Origin: Strigamia acuminata
Taxonomy: Eukaryota > Arthropoda > Chilopoda > Geophilomorpha > Linotaeniidae
Assembly (NCBI GenBank): GCA_949358305.1
Contig: CASHSZ010000107.1
Coordinates: forward strand, 1 to 46,982
Reading direction: 5' to 3'
Length of the DNA: 46,982 nucleotides
The notes below the pieces were generated by a model. That model was given only the letters and a program-made list of their open reading frames with translations. It made no database searches and was not told the DNA's origin. Made by a program: the position numbers and the translations under genes. Of this stretch, positions 1 to 10,172 are shown piece by piece. Numbering within the stretch: the first letter of the stretch is position 1; each line of letters starts with the position of its first letter.

Positions 1-456
1 TTCATGTAGATGAAATTCATGTAGATGAAATTCATGTAGATGAAATTCATGTAGATGAAATTCATGTAGATGAAATTCATGTAGATGAAATTCATGTAGA
101 TGAAATTCATGTAGATGAAATTCATGTAGATGAAATTCATGTAGATGAAATTCATGTAGATGAAATTCATGTAGATGAAATTCATGTAGATGAAATTCAT
201 GTAGATGAAATTCATGTAGATGAAATTCATGTAGATGAAATTCATGTAGATGAAATTCATGTAGATGAAATTCATGTAGATGAAATTCATGTAGATGAAA
301 TTCATGTAGATGAAATTCATGTAGATGAAATTCATGTAGATGAAATTCATGTAGATGAAATTCATGTAGATGAAATTCATGTAGATGAAATTCATGTAGA
401 TGAAATTCATGTAGATGAAATTCATGTAGATGAAATTCATGTAGATGAAATTCATG
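1..456. repeat. 15-bp tandem satellite array (about 30 copies)
   Basis: The unit TTCATGTAGATGAAA repeats without visible change from the window edge to the first LTR. Each unit can fold on itself because TTCAT pairs with ATGAA around a GTAG loop. One forward frame and reverse frames are open through the array because 15 is a multiple of three. The array runs off the left edge, so its true length is unknown. It abuts the LTR directly, with TTCATG as the last bases before TGTGAC. Confidence 0.97.
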
Positions 457-2046
457 TGTGACGGTTACACTGTCATGCACTTTGTTAGTATAGGACGATT
501 ACTTCACCAATAGATGGCGCTGATGCGTTTTAGCGGTAAATTCAAATTTCGACAATTTTTGAGTGAATAAAATATAAATTACTATTTATATTTTATTCCA
601 CTGCAACTTTAGACACTTTTAAATACTTTTGGATGTTCAAATGCTAGTTGATTTATTTGTCACATAATTCTATTGAATTATGTGCAAACTCTACACCTGG
701 TGAAGTCACCCCCCATCACCCACTGTGAGTTGGACTCCTTTTGGATTATAGTCAAAGGGACTTAATCCAAAATGTGTCCTGCGTATCCAGTTCCTGTTTT
801 GGACCTAGTAGAAGACTATGTCCTGAGTATCCACTTCCTATGACCTAGGATTGGATGGATTTGACTGCCCAGTGATCCCATTGGATCACTGAACAACTAT
901 TCTCCTCACCGAGTATATATCCCCCTGCAAAACGGATATAGCTCGCTCTTGTTCTGTTTTTGTTTGATACTGATATTACTTGAGCACATATTATACTTCT
1001 CTGCGTTCCGACAATCCGTTGTAGAAATACTTTGTATTTAGTGTAAGTATCTAGAGTGGGTAGAAGACTCACAGACACACTGCCCGCCTCTTCATGCCAA
1101 CATTCCGTTGTAGAAATGTTGTAACTAGAGTGAGTAATTCACAGACACATTTAAGTGTAGTATCTAGAGTGGGGTACAACCCACAGACGCACTCCCTCCA
1201 GCTTCATGCCAACATTCCGTTGTAGAGTGCAGAATCTAGAGTGGAGTAAAATTCACAGACGCATTGGTAATGTAGAATCTAGAGTGGAGTATTTATATTT
1301 CACAGACGCATTATCAGAGTAATCGACGCGGAGTAATTTCCCGGTTACTCTCCCGCCAGCCAGGACCGAGTGGAGTAATTTCCCGGCGATGGATAACCTT
1401 TCCTGCGAGATATTTCGATTCAATTCGTTATTGGTTTGACGGAACATTTAAGTCTAACTTAGATGTTGATTGCACTCGGGGCAAAAAATAGCTCGGCGCT
1501 ATTTTAATATATTTTACTTATTTTCATAGTTTTAGTTAAGTTTGTGACTCTAAAATATCATGATTAATTCCATAGAATTAATATGAATATTTATTCTCAC
1601 ATTGTTACATCTCGCGGTAATTATTGATTACAACAATTATCTGCGATGCGATGTGTGTGACGATACAGAAAAGTCAACCGCACCTCTCGGATATAACCCA
1701 CCCAGCCTAACCATTTACACGCCTTTTAGAACCAAACCCCGGACCATTTAGAAGCCAAAGCCATTCATAGATGACATCTTTTACGTCACAGCAATAAGAC
1801 CGTTACAAATTCTTATTGCATGACTGAAGCCTTCAAATGATATTATTTCAGGGCTTTTGCCAAACAACTGTATAGTTTAACTTCTCGTCATTTTAGCCAC
1901 TTGTAGGCATAGTATTTATATAAGGTTCAAACCGGAATAAATGTTATATGTTTTGAGAAAACATCAGGTTTGCATATTTTACATTTTCACACAGATAGTT
2001 CACACTTTAGTTTAGCAATTGCTATCTCCAGAAGGTAATCGTCACA
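457..2046 (+). repeat. LTR copy 1 (complete, 1590 bp)
   Basis: The copy starts TGTGAC and ends GTCACA, a 6-bp terminal inverted repeat. A TATATAA box lies at 1917-1923 and an AATAAA signal at 1936-1941, which places the transcription start and R region near the 3' end of the LTR. Short open frames inside it (for example 845-1078 and 1253-1447, reverse) recur identically in every copy and are not credible genes. A block of hairpin repeats is at 1050-1310. Confidence 0.95.
1050..1310 (+). promoter_or_regulatory. Five-fold hairpin repeat block in the LTR U3 region
   Basis: Five copies of the pattern TAGAGTG...CACAGAC(A/G)CA occur at about 1050-1079, 1123-1150, 1163-1191, 1235-1263 and 1278-1310. 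Each can form a stem of at least 5 bp between GTGNN and NNCAC. The inner pairs vary between G-C, A-T and G-T while pairing is kept. Three are preceded by a shared CATTCCGTTGTAGA-type segment. The block is present in all four LTR copies. A protein-binding array (enhancer or insulator) or an RNA structure are both possible. I cannot tell which. Confidence 0.6.
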
Positions 2047-2048
2047 CG

Positions 2049-2064
2049 TGGAGGTTCCCCCGAG
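2049..2064 (+). other. Primer-binding-site stub of unit 1
   Basis: The 16 bases TGGAGGTTCCCCCGAG follow the LTR after a CG spacer. They correspond to the first 16 of the 18 bases of the intact site at 7218-7235, with two substitutions. Pol sequence follows immediately, joined at a two-base AG identity. Confidence 0.85.
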
Positions 2065-3877
2065 TTTAGACTTTTTCTCAGAATCATATAATCCAGTTAG
2101 ATTTCATGATTCTGGAGAAAAGGGGGAGGAAGAAGGATGTACAAGAGAAAATTGCAGACATATAGATGTCCACAATTGTAATCACGAAAATGTACACACT
2201 GCGCTAACAGATATCCTAAAAGTAGTTCCGCCGACGCGAGACGAAATTATCGAAGCGCAGCTTAAAGATCCAGCATGTAGTAAAATCCTTGTTTACCTAA
2301 AAGGAGACGAAAAATTAAAAAATCGTGTCACGGATAAACATTGGTTAAACGCGATTCGTGGCTACACTCTCGACGAACCGGAAGAAAATAAAGGTGTTAT
2401 GCTAATTTATTTTGCTCCGACCGATGAGGAAGAGTTAAACGACTCTGGCAACGGGTTTAAGGCGGTAATTCCACGCTCTCTCGTGAGACGTGCATTATTC
2501 GCATGCCATGGCCACCCACTTACAGGACACGCTGGCATGAGCAAAACCCTAGATAGAGCAAAACAGATGTATTTCTGGCCTAGAATGAGCAAAGACACTC
2601 GAAACTACGTTCGCAGTTGCACTCATTGCCAACAATACAAACCTAGCCAACACCAAAAGCATCGGGCAAGCTATACACCCCACAACATGACCAACCCGTG
2701 GGAGACAATAAGCATTGACCTGATGGGACCAAAGCCAGCCGGTCGTTCACAATTAAAATGGATTTTAGTAATCATTGATAATTGTACAAAATGGATTGAA
2801 GTCTTCCCACTAGCGACTGCATCAAGTGAATGCATCGTTAATAAAATGAGCGAAGTTTTCCACCGTTGGGGATATCCAAAAAAGATAATCTCCGACAACG
2901 GCAAACAATTCGTGTCAACAATATTTAATGATTTTTGTCGAAAAAATCACGTAGATATTGCTCACATTAGCCCATATCACGCTGCCGCTAATATTACAGA
3001 GCGGGCTAACAGGACTTTAAAAATGATGTTAGCTTTATACTCGGACATTCACTCCCACTGGCCAAAATATTTAAATTCTTTTGCCTTTGCGATGCGCACC
3101 GCTAAGTCCGAGGCAACAAATTGTTCACCGATGATTCTTAATACGGGAAGAATCGTCCCTTTGCCATTTGACCCGCGTATTACTAAACACGCCATCAAAT
3201 TCGACAAAGAGAATCCCGAAGCTTATGTCTATAGTATTTTAGACGTAATTAGACGTGCACACAGCGAAATGCATCGGAAAATTCAATCGAATTACGAAAA
3301 GCATGATCGACTACATAAAGACAAATATTATATTTGTCAATTTGCCAAAGGAGATCTCGTGTGGAAAGCCACACATATTTTATCAAATAAAGATAAAGGG
3401 ATTTCGGCAGGATTCGCTGAGAAACGTGATGGACCTTGGGAAATTACGGCTGTTCTCGGCGGAGGTTCCTACACACTACGTAAGCTTTCTGATAACACGA
3501 AAGCAAAAGCGATCAACATACAGGATTTAATGCCTTATATCCCAAGTTACCCGATTGAGGAATGGACATTAGATCAGAAAGTCGGTACCAACGAATCACA
3601 CCCGACTCCAGATTGGATGGCAGGTCAGGTTATTAATTCTTCAGAATTAATAAATGAACCTGTGTCCATGGAAACAGAGGATTTAGTTGAAGAGAAAGAG
3701 GAGGAAACTTCTCAGATTTCTTCTAAAGAGGACGAAACTCCTCAAAATTCATCCAAAAAGAGGAAAAGATTTCCATCTCCCGTTCGACAGTCTAAACGTA
3801 GACCCAAGCCGAACACAAAATACGTGACCGATTTTGTACAACTCGTAAATTGTCTAAAACAAGTCAAGTTGGGTTAG
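2063..3877 (+). pseudogene. pol: pol 3' fragment of unit 1: integrase and C-terminal tail
   Basis: This stretch matches 12604-14418 of the intact pol and has the same stop codon. Protease, reverse transcriptase and RNase H are missing. The integrase zinc-binding HHCC region, the D, D and E catalytic positions and the basic C-terminal tail are retained in one open frame. That frame runs back into the primer-binding-site stub, where the only early start is a GTG at 2048. Without gag and reverse transcriptase this unit is non-autonomous. Whether the integrase frame is translated is unknown. Confidence 0.9.
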
Positions 3878-4252
3878 GACACAATATATTGAAAATATTT
3901 TATTTTAAATAAATATTTCCAATCATATTCACGAAGAATTGTTAAATTTTATTAATCATTTGTTTGGTACAAGAGTTTGATGTTAGTTTAAGTTATCGCC
4001 TTTTCTTGATGCAGTTGTAAGTCCACCTGTAAAGAGAGATGGAAGCTATTATTGATAATTGAAAGTTTTATAACCTTAATAAATATTTTTTGAAGCATTT
4101 GATTAAGAAATACTCTTTATTTATACTATTAAGATATAAAATAAAGGTTTTTGCTTACCAAGGATTACAGCTCGAGTCCCCTAGATGACAGTGTGGTCTT
4201 GATCCTCAAGATATTCGGAATAAATAGTATGTTAATACAGGTATTAACATAT

Positions 4253-4266
4253 ATTTAAGGGGGACT
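4253..4266 (+). promoter_or_regulatory. Polypurine tract of unit 1
   Basis: A purine run (AAGGGGGA, then CT) lies directly before the TGTGAC of LTR2, the position expected for the plus-strand primer of reverse transcription. The same sequence precedes LTR4. Confidence 0.75.
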
Positions 4267-5856
4267 TGTGACGGTTACACTGTCATGCACTTTGTTAGTA
4301 TAGGACGATTACTTCACCAATAGATGGCGCTGATGCGTTTTAGCGGTAAATTCAAATTTCGACAATTTTTGAGTGAATAAAATATAAATTACTATTTATA
4401 TTTTATTCCACTGCAACTTTAGACACTTTTAAATACTTTTGGATGTTCAAATGCTAGTTGATTTATTTGTCACATAATTCTATTGAATTATGTGCAAACT
4501 CTACACCTGGTGAAGTCACCCCCCATCACCCACTGTGAGTTGGACTCCTTTTGGATTATAGTCAAAGGGACTTAATCCAAAATGTGTCCTGCGTATCCAG
4601 TTCCTGTTTTGGACCTAGTAGAAGACTATGTCCTGAGTATCCACTTCCTATGACCTAGGATTGGATGGATTTGACTGCCCAGTGATCCCATTGGATCACT
4701 GAACAACTATTCTCCTCACCGAGTATATATCCCCCTGCAAAACGGATATAGCTCGCTCTTGTTCTGTTTTTGTTTGATACTGATATTACTTGAGCACATA
4801 TTATACTTCTCTGCGTTCCGACAATCCGTTGTAGAAATACTTTGTATTTAGTGTAAGTATCTAGAGTGGGTAGAAGACTCACAGACACACTGCCCGCCTC
4901 TTCATGCCAACATTCCGTTGTAGAAATGTTGTAACTAGAGTGAGTAATTCACAGACACATTTAAGTGTAGTATCTAGAGTGGGGTACAACCCACAGACGC
5001 ACTCCCTCCAGCTTCATGCCAACATTCCGTTGTAGAGTGCAGAATCTAGAGTGGAGTAAAATTCACAGACGCATTGGTAATGTAGAATCTAGAGTGGAGT
5101 ATTTATATTTCACAGACGCATTATCAGAGTAATCGACGCGGAGTAATTTCCCGGTTACTCTCCCGCCAGCCAGGACCGAGTGGAGTAATTTCCCGGCGAT
5201 GGATAACCTTTCCTGCGAGATATTTCGATTCAATTCGTTATTGGTTTGACGGAACATTTAAGTCTAACTTAGATGTTGATTGCACTCGGGGCAAAAAATA
5301 GCTCGGCGCTATTTTAATATATTTTACTTATTTTCATAGTTTTAGTTAAGTTTGTGACTCTAAAATATCATGATTAATTCCATAGAATTAATATGAATAT
5401 TTATTCTCACATTGTTACATCTCGCGGTAATTATTGATTACAACAATTATCTGCGATGCGATGTGTGTGACGATACAGAAAAGTCAACCGCACCTCTCGG
5501 ATATAACCCACCCAGCCTAACCATTTACACGCCTTTTAGAACCAAACCCCGGACCATTTAGAAGCCAAAGCCATTCATAGATGACATCTTTTACGTCACA
5601 GCAATAAGACCGTTACAAATTCTTATTGCATGACTGAAGCCTTCAAATGATATTATTTCAGGGCTTTTGCCAAACAACTGTATAGTTTAACTTCTCGTCA
5701 TTTTAGCCACTTGTAGGCATAGTATTTATATAAGGTTCAAACCGGAATAAATGTTATATGTTTTGAGAAAACATCAGGTTTGCATATTTTACATTTTCAC
5801 ACAGATAGTTCACACTTTAGTTTAGCAATTGCTATCTCCAGAAGGTAATCGTCACA
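4267..5856 (+). repeat. LTR copy 2 (complete, 1590 bp)
   Basis: This copy lines up with LTR1 at a constant offset of 3810 bp over its whole length. Its TATATAA box is at 5727-5733. It is the 3' LTR of unit 1 but is followed by a primer-binding-site stub (5859-5874) rather than flanking DNA, so it also acts as a 5' LTR for what follows. Confidence 0.95.
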
Positions 5857-5858
5857 CG

Positions 5859-5874
5859 TGGAGGTTCTACCGAG
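5859..5874 (+). other. Primer-binding-site stub joined to the inside of LTR3
   Basis: The 16 bases TGGAGGTTCTACCGAG equal the first 16 bases of the intact site. LTR sequence from internal position 247-248 onward then follows. The join shares the two bases AG with LTR3. Confidence 0.88.
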
Positions 5875-7215
5875 TCACCCCCCATCACCCACTGTGAGTT
5901 GGACTCCTTTTGGATTATAGTCAAAGGGACTTAATCCAAAATGTGTCCTGCGTATCCAGTTCCTGTTTTGGACCTAGTAGAAGACTATGTCCTGAGTATC
6001 CACTTCCTATGACCTAGGATTGGATGGATTTGACTGCCCAGTGATCCCATTGGATCACTGAACAACTATTCTCCTCACCGAGTATATATCCCCCTGCAAA
6101 ACGGATATAGCTCGCTCTTGTTCTGTTTTTGTTTGATACTGATATTACTTGAGCACATATTATACTTCTCTGCGTTCCGACAATCCGTTGTAGAAATACT
6201 TTGTATTTAGTGTAAGTATCTAGAGTGGGTAGAAGACTCACAGACACACTGCCCGCCTCTTCATGCCAACATTCCGTTGTAGAAATGTTGTAACTAGAGT
6301 GAGTAATTCACAGACACATTTAAGTGTAGTATCTAGAGTGGGGTACAACCCACAGACGCACTCCCTCCAGCTTCATGCCAACATTCCGTTGTAGAGTGCA
6401 GAATCTAGAGTGGAGTAAAATTCACAGACGCATTGGTAATGTAGAATCTAGAGTGGAGTATTTATATTTCACAGACGCATTATCAGAGTAATCGACGCGG
6501 AGTAATTTCCCGGTTACTCTCCCGCCAGCCAGGACCGAGTGGAGTAATTTCCCGGCGATGGATAACCTTTCCTGCGAGATATTTCGATTCAATTCGTTAT
6601 TGGTTTGACGGAACATTTAAGTCTAACTTAGATGTTGATTGCACTCGGGGCAAAAAATAGCTCGGCGCTATTTTAATATATTTTACTTATTTTCATAGTT
6701 TTAGTTAAGTTTGTGACTCTAAAATATCATGATTAATTCCATAGAATTAATATGAATATTTATTCTCACATTGTTACATCTCGCGGTAATTATTGATTAC
6801 AACAATTATCTGCGATGCGATGTGTGTGACGATACAGAAAAGTCAACCGCACCTCTCGGATATAACCCACCCAGCCTAACCATTTACACGCCTTTTAGAA
6901 CCAAACCCCGGACCATTTAGAAGCCAAAGCCATTCATAGATGACATCTTTTACGTCACAGCAATAAGACCGTTACAAATTCTTATTGCATGACTGAAGCC
7001 TTCAAATGATATTATTTCAGGGCTTTTGCCAAACAACTGTATAGTTTAACTTCTCGTCATTTTAGCCACTTGTAGGCATAGTATTTATATAAGGTTCAAA
7101 CCGGAATAAATGTTATATGTTTTGAGAAAACATCAGGTTTGCATATTTTACATTTTCACACAGATAGTTCACACTTTAGTTTAGCAATTGCTATCTCCAG
7201 AAGGTAATCGTCACA
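5873..7215 (+). repeat. LTR copy 3 (lacks its first 247 bp)
   Basis: Sequence from internal LTR position 247-248 to the GTCACA end is present, at a constant offset of 5169 bp from LTR1. The TATA box (7086-7092) and AATAAA are kept, so transcription of the full-length unit could still start here. Its upstream 247 bp are replaced by LTR2 plus the stub. Confidence 0.93.
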
Positions 7216-7217
7216 CG

Positions 7218-7235
7218 TGGAGGTTCTACCGAGAT
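7218..7235 (+). other. Intact primer-binding site, tRNA-Gln-like
   Basis: TGGAGGTTCTACCGAGAT lies two bases after the LTR end. From memory it is complementary to the 3' end of animal tRNA-Gln with one mismatch. This is the minus-strand primer site of the full-length unit. Confidence 0.7.
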
Positions 7236-8092
7236 AGGTTGCATTTTATCGAAGTGAACTCTGTGATCAAAGTGTAAATTGAAAAAATGAATTTTCTTGA
7301 TTATTTTATATAGATATTATAATTAGAAAATTTCCGATTTTTCTCTATAAATTTACTGTGAAATATCCATTTGTTTTCAAAAAATTCTCATTATCTTTTG
7401 GAAATATCTGAATTCGAATTTTTGGATTATTTTGAAAAAAACTCATTATAATTCCGAATCTCTTACGAAAAATCTATTATGATTTTATTGAGTTTCCCAG
7501 AATATTCAGCTATATTCTGGAAAATTTCGAAACCTTGAATTTTGATCAAAAAACGAATTTGACTAGAAATCCTGCTGACTGAAAAATAAAAAGTTAAAGT
7601 ATTTTATTTTGCTGGTTAAAAACTTGACCAAGTTTCTATTGTTCTGTTTTCAATGTTTTTGATTATTATTTTAATCTTTAACAAAGTAAAGAATGTGACA
7701 AAGAGAACCACTCACGATGCAGCTCGGAGTAGGTCATCCAGATGTGACATTGTTGAGAATTTCGGATTAGAAATTATCAGGAATTTGTCAACATCGCCAA
7801 TCACAGCAGACTGTCTTGACAAAGGAGATTTTCCGGAAGCTAGTTTGACAACCAATATTCAGCCACACTTGCTTTTCGACAGTGCGACCATCCAGTTGTG
7901 CCTTTGTGACCAGTGCCCGTTTGGACCATTCTTGACCACGCAATAGGACAGTTTTTCCGAAGCCACTTCAGTTTCAGCAGCTAAGGTTGTATTTTTTCAA
8001 ATTATTTCTTAGTTTAATATTAAGCGTGTTACATTTACGCTAGTTCAGTTAAAGTTTATTTTTTCTTTTGTACGTGTATTTCTTTGAGTATT
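7236..8092 (+). other. 5' leader of the full-length unit
   Basis: About 850 bp of AT-rich leader lies between the primer-binding site and gag. A 97-codon frame at 7653-7946 has no recognisable domain. A packaging signal would be expected here but I cannot point to one. Confidence 0.55.
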
Positions 8093-10141
8093 ATGGCCCG
8101 TAGACCTGTAAGAGTTCGTGGAACACGAGGAAATCGTGGAGCACGACGACGTGGTGGTATGTGTGAAACACCAAGAGGAATTGTGGAGTCTGATCTAGAA
8201 AGCCAGGGGGAAGAGAATGTTCCTAGAGACGTTTCCAACCCAGGTAGTTCTCGAACGGATCCACTATCAGTCCCACATGATTTAGAAGTTTACTGTCGCC
8301 ATTACCAATTGGAAGTGACGCAGTTTTCCTCTTTGTGTGAAGCTCAACAATACACGGCGAATAATCATCACGAGAGAAATCGTGTAATTACTCCCGATGT
8401 AGTTGTAACCAACGAACGAAGTGTTTCTGTAGATCGAACTGGCCCTCGTTCGCCGGCCACATATCGCTACCAGCAATTGCCTGGATGGCGAATGAATGTT
8501 GCTCGTGACGACAATGGGCAGTTAAATTCTTCACTATCTGTTCAACCTTCGATTCAGTTACCAACTAGTTCTTGGCGATCGAATTCGGCCGAAAGAATGG
8601 GAAATTCCGGACAAGGAAATATTTCGGCGCCAATTTCCCGAAATTTACCAAGTGCGACGGCTGTAAATAATATTTTACCCGCTCCCACTGGGAATTTGAA
8701 TGATTCTTTCAGAGTTCCACAGCCTCGAACTAATCTGTCGGTCCAACCAAGGGGGAGAAATGAAAATTATCAAAATTTTCAATCTCACACCCAATCTGAT
8801 GGAGATTTTAGGAATTATAGAAATTCCCGCTCTCAAGGTGGACGAGCTCCGCCGAGAAATCAACGATTTCCCGGAGCTCCTGGTGATCCTCGTGACTCCG
8901 ATCCTAACTCGAGTAGTGACGAATCTCACGCTGGTGGAGGGGGAAATTATAACAATAATTTCCACCGACGTAATAATTCTCGTTCTCCTCCGCCACCTGA
9001 TAGACGCCAAAATTTTCGAGGAGAGCCAAATCCGCCACCCAGAGACCAAGAAAGTCGGTCTACACCCAATTCGAACTCTGCTTCTAATTTGTCGGACGAA
9101 AATGTAAAACAAATTATTCAGGGTTTAGTTGGTCAAATCCGAAGCCCGAGTAATCCCAGTCAGAATTTTGGAAAAGGAATCGAGATTCCTATTTTTGACG
9201 GGAAACAGACAGAGGTTGCGCGATTCCTTGAAATCGTCAAAGCTGTCGCACTCGGGAAAGGCATCCCTTTAGACGACATGGTACACACTGCTGTACCTGG
9301 ACGACTATTAGGCCATGCACAACGTTGGTTCCATAAGCAACGCCATACTTTTAACAGTTGGCGAACTTTCGAAGCCTCTTTTCTCGATTGTTTCGACCTC
9401 GTTCCACTTACAAGAGAAAGGCGACTTCTTAATGTAAAACAACGAGCCGACGAGTCACTTTATAGTTTTCTTCTGCGTTATACGCAAGAACAAGGTGAAG
9501 TGCCGCCAGGTGATAAAACTGGACGTGCGCAATTATTCGACAATTTAACTCAAGAAAGTTTCACGGCGTTATGTACACAAGGAATGTATGGTAACTTTAC
9601 AGTAGATGACATTCTACAATATGTAGGAGCAAATCGCTCTAAGTTTGAAAGTTCTCAACTTGCAGCAAAATTGGAGTACGATAATCGAGAGAATCATCCT
9701 ACTCCCAAACTTCACGAAAAATCTAAGATTTTTCCATCTAAAACTTCACTACGTTTAACGCAAACTCAAGATGAAGTTGAAAATGAAGACGAGTCGGAAA
9801 ATGACGACTCAACTGACGATGGTTCAATGGAGCGATTATTTGCCGCCCAGTATGAAAAGACTACTGGAAAATGCTTTTTCTGTCACGAGCCTGGACATTT
9901 TAAAAGAGAATGTCCCGCCCTTGCCAAAAAATTAGCAGGGAAAACAGACTCGTTAAATTCAAATAAAAGATTTAACCACTCTGCTCCCAACCCCGAGTTT
10001 AAACGACCCAAACAAAATTGGGTTACGTCAGAAACTTTAGACTCCAAATTTACTGACTTCCAGAAAAACATGGTTGACCTGTTAATTAAGCATTTACCAG
10101 CAGCCACTGAGTCAGTCACTCCCGACGAGACAAAAAACTGA
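8093..10141 (+). CDS. gag: Gag polyprotein (capsid and zinc knuckle)
   Basis: The frame codes for about 682 residues from the ATG at 8093. An in-frame TTG at 8084 is less likely as a start. The N-terminus is very basic (Arg/Gly-rich), then a long low-complexity Asn/Ser/Pro/Arg region follows. A retrotransposon capsid-type region begins near the IPIFDG motif and includes the W-F pattern typical of Ty3/gypsy capsids. A single CX2CX4HX4C zinc knuckle (CFFCHEPGHFKREC) starts near residue 594. Gag would package the RNA and assemble particles in the cytoplasm. The stop codon directly follows a slippery heptamer that feeds pol. A GTAAGAG splice donor after the fifth codon (8108) may also serve ORF3. 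Confidence 0.93.
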   Translation: MARRPVRVRGTRGNRGARRRGGMCETPRGIVESDLESQGEENVPRDVSNPGSSRTDPLSVPHDLEVYCRHYQLEVTQFSSLCEAQQYTANNHHERNRVITPDVVVTNERSVSVDRTGPRSPATYRYQQLPGWRMNVARDDNGQLNSSLSVQPSIQLPTSSWRSNSAERMGNSGQGNISAPISRNLPSATAVNNILPAPTGNLNDSFRVPQPRTNLSVQPRGRNENYQNFQSHTQSDGDFRNYRNSRSQGGRAPPRNQRFPGAPGDPRDSDPNSSSDESHAGGGGNYNNNFHRRNNSRSPPPPDRRQNFRGEPNPPPRDQESRSTPNSNSASNLSDENVKQIIQGLVGQIRSPSNPSQNFGKGIEIPIFDGKQTEVARFLEIVKAVALGKGIPLDDMVHTAVPGRLLGHAQRWFHKQRHTFNSWRTFEASFLDCFDLVPLTRERRLLNVKQRADESLYSFLLRYTQEQGEVPPGDKTGRAQLFDNLTQESFTALCTQGMYGNFTVDDILQYVGANRSKFESSQLAAKLEYDNRENHPTPKLHEKSKIFPSKTSLRLTQTQDEVENEDESENDDSTDDGSMERLFAAQYEKTTGKCFFCHEPGHFKRECPALAKKLAGKTDSLNSNKRFNHSAPNPEFKRPKQNWVTSETLDSKFTDFQKNMVDLLIKHLPAATESVTPDETKN

Positions 10142-10172
10142 TTCAGGGGGTTGTTCAAGTTGCCCAACCCCC
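10132..10172 (+). promoter_or_regulatory. Gag-pol -1 ribosomal frameshift signal
   Basis: The heptamer A AAA AAC at 10132-10138 sits in the correct gag phase, with the gag TGA next to it. Seven bases later GGGGGTTG (10146-10153) pairs perfectly with CAACCCCC (10165-10172). A slip of -1 enters exactly the pol frame, which is open from 10111 onward. Heptamer, spacer and stem match the canonical retroviral arrangement. Confidence 0.88.

Noticed and set aside
1-456. CRISPR-like array
   Set aside because: Units are head-to-tail with no spacers. It is satellite DNA in a eukaryotic context.
845-1447. Reverse-strand ORFs of 77 and 64 codons inside the LTR, repeated in all four copies
   Set aside because: They only repeat because the LTR repeats. 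They have no domain and lie across the hairpin block.
8675-9112. Reverse-strand 145-codon ORF
   Set aside because: It is the shadow of the low-complexity region of gag.
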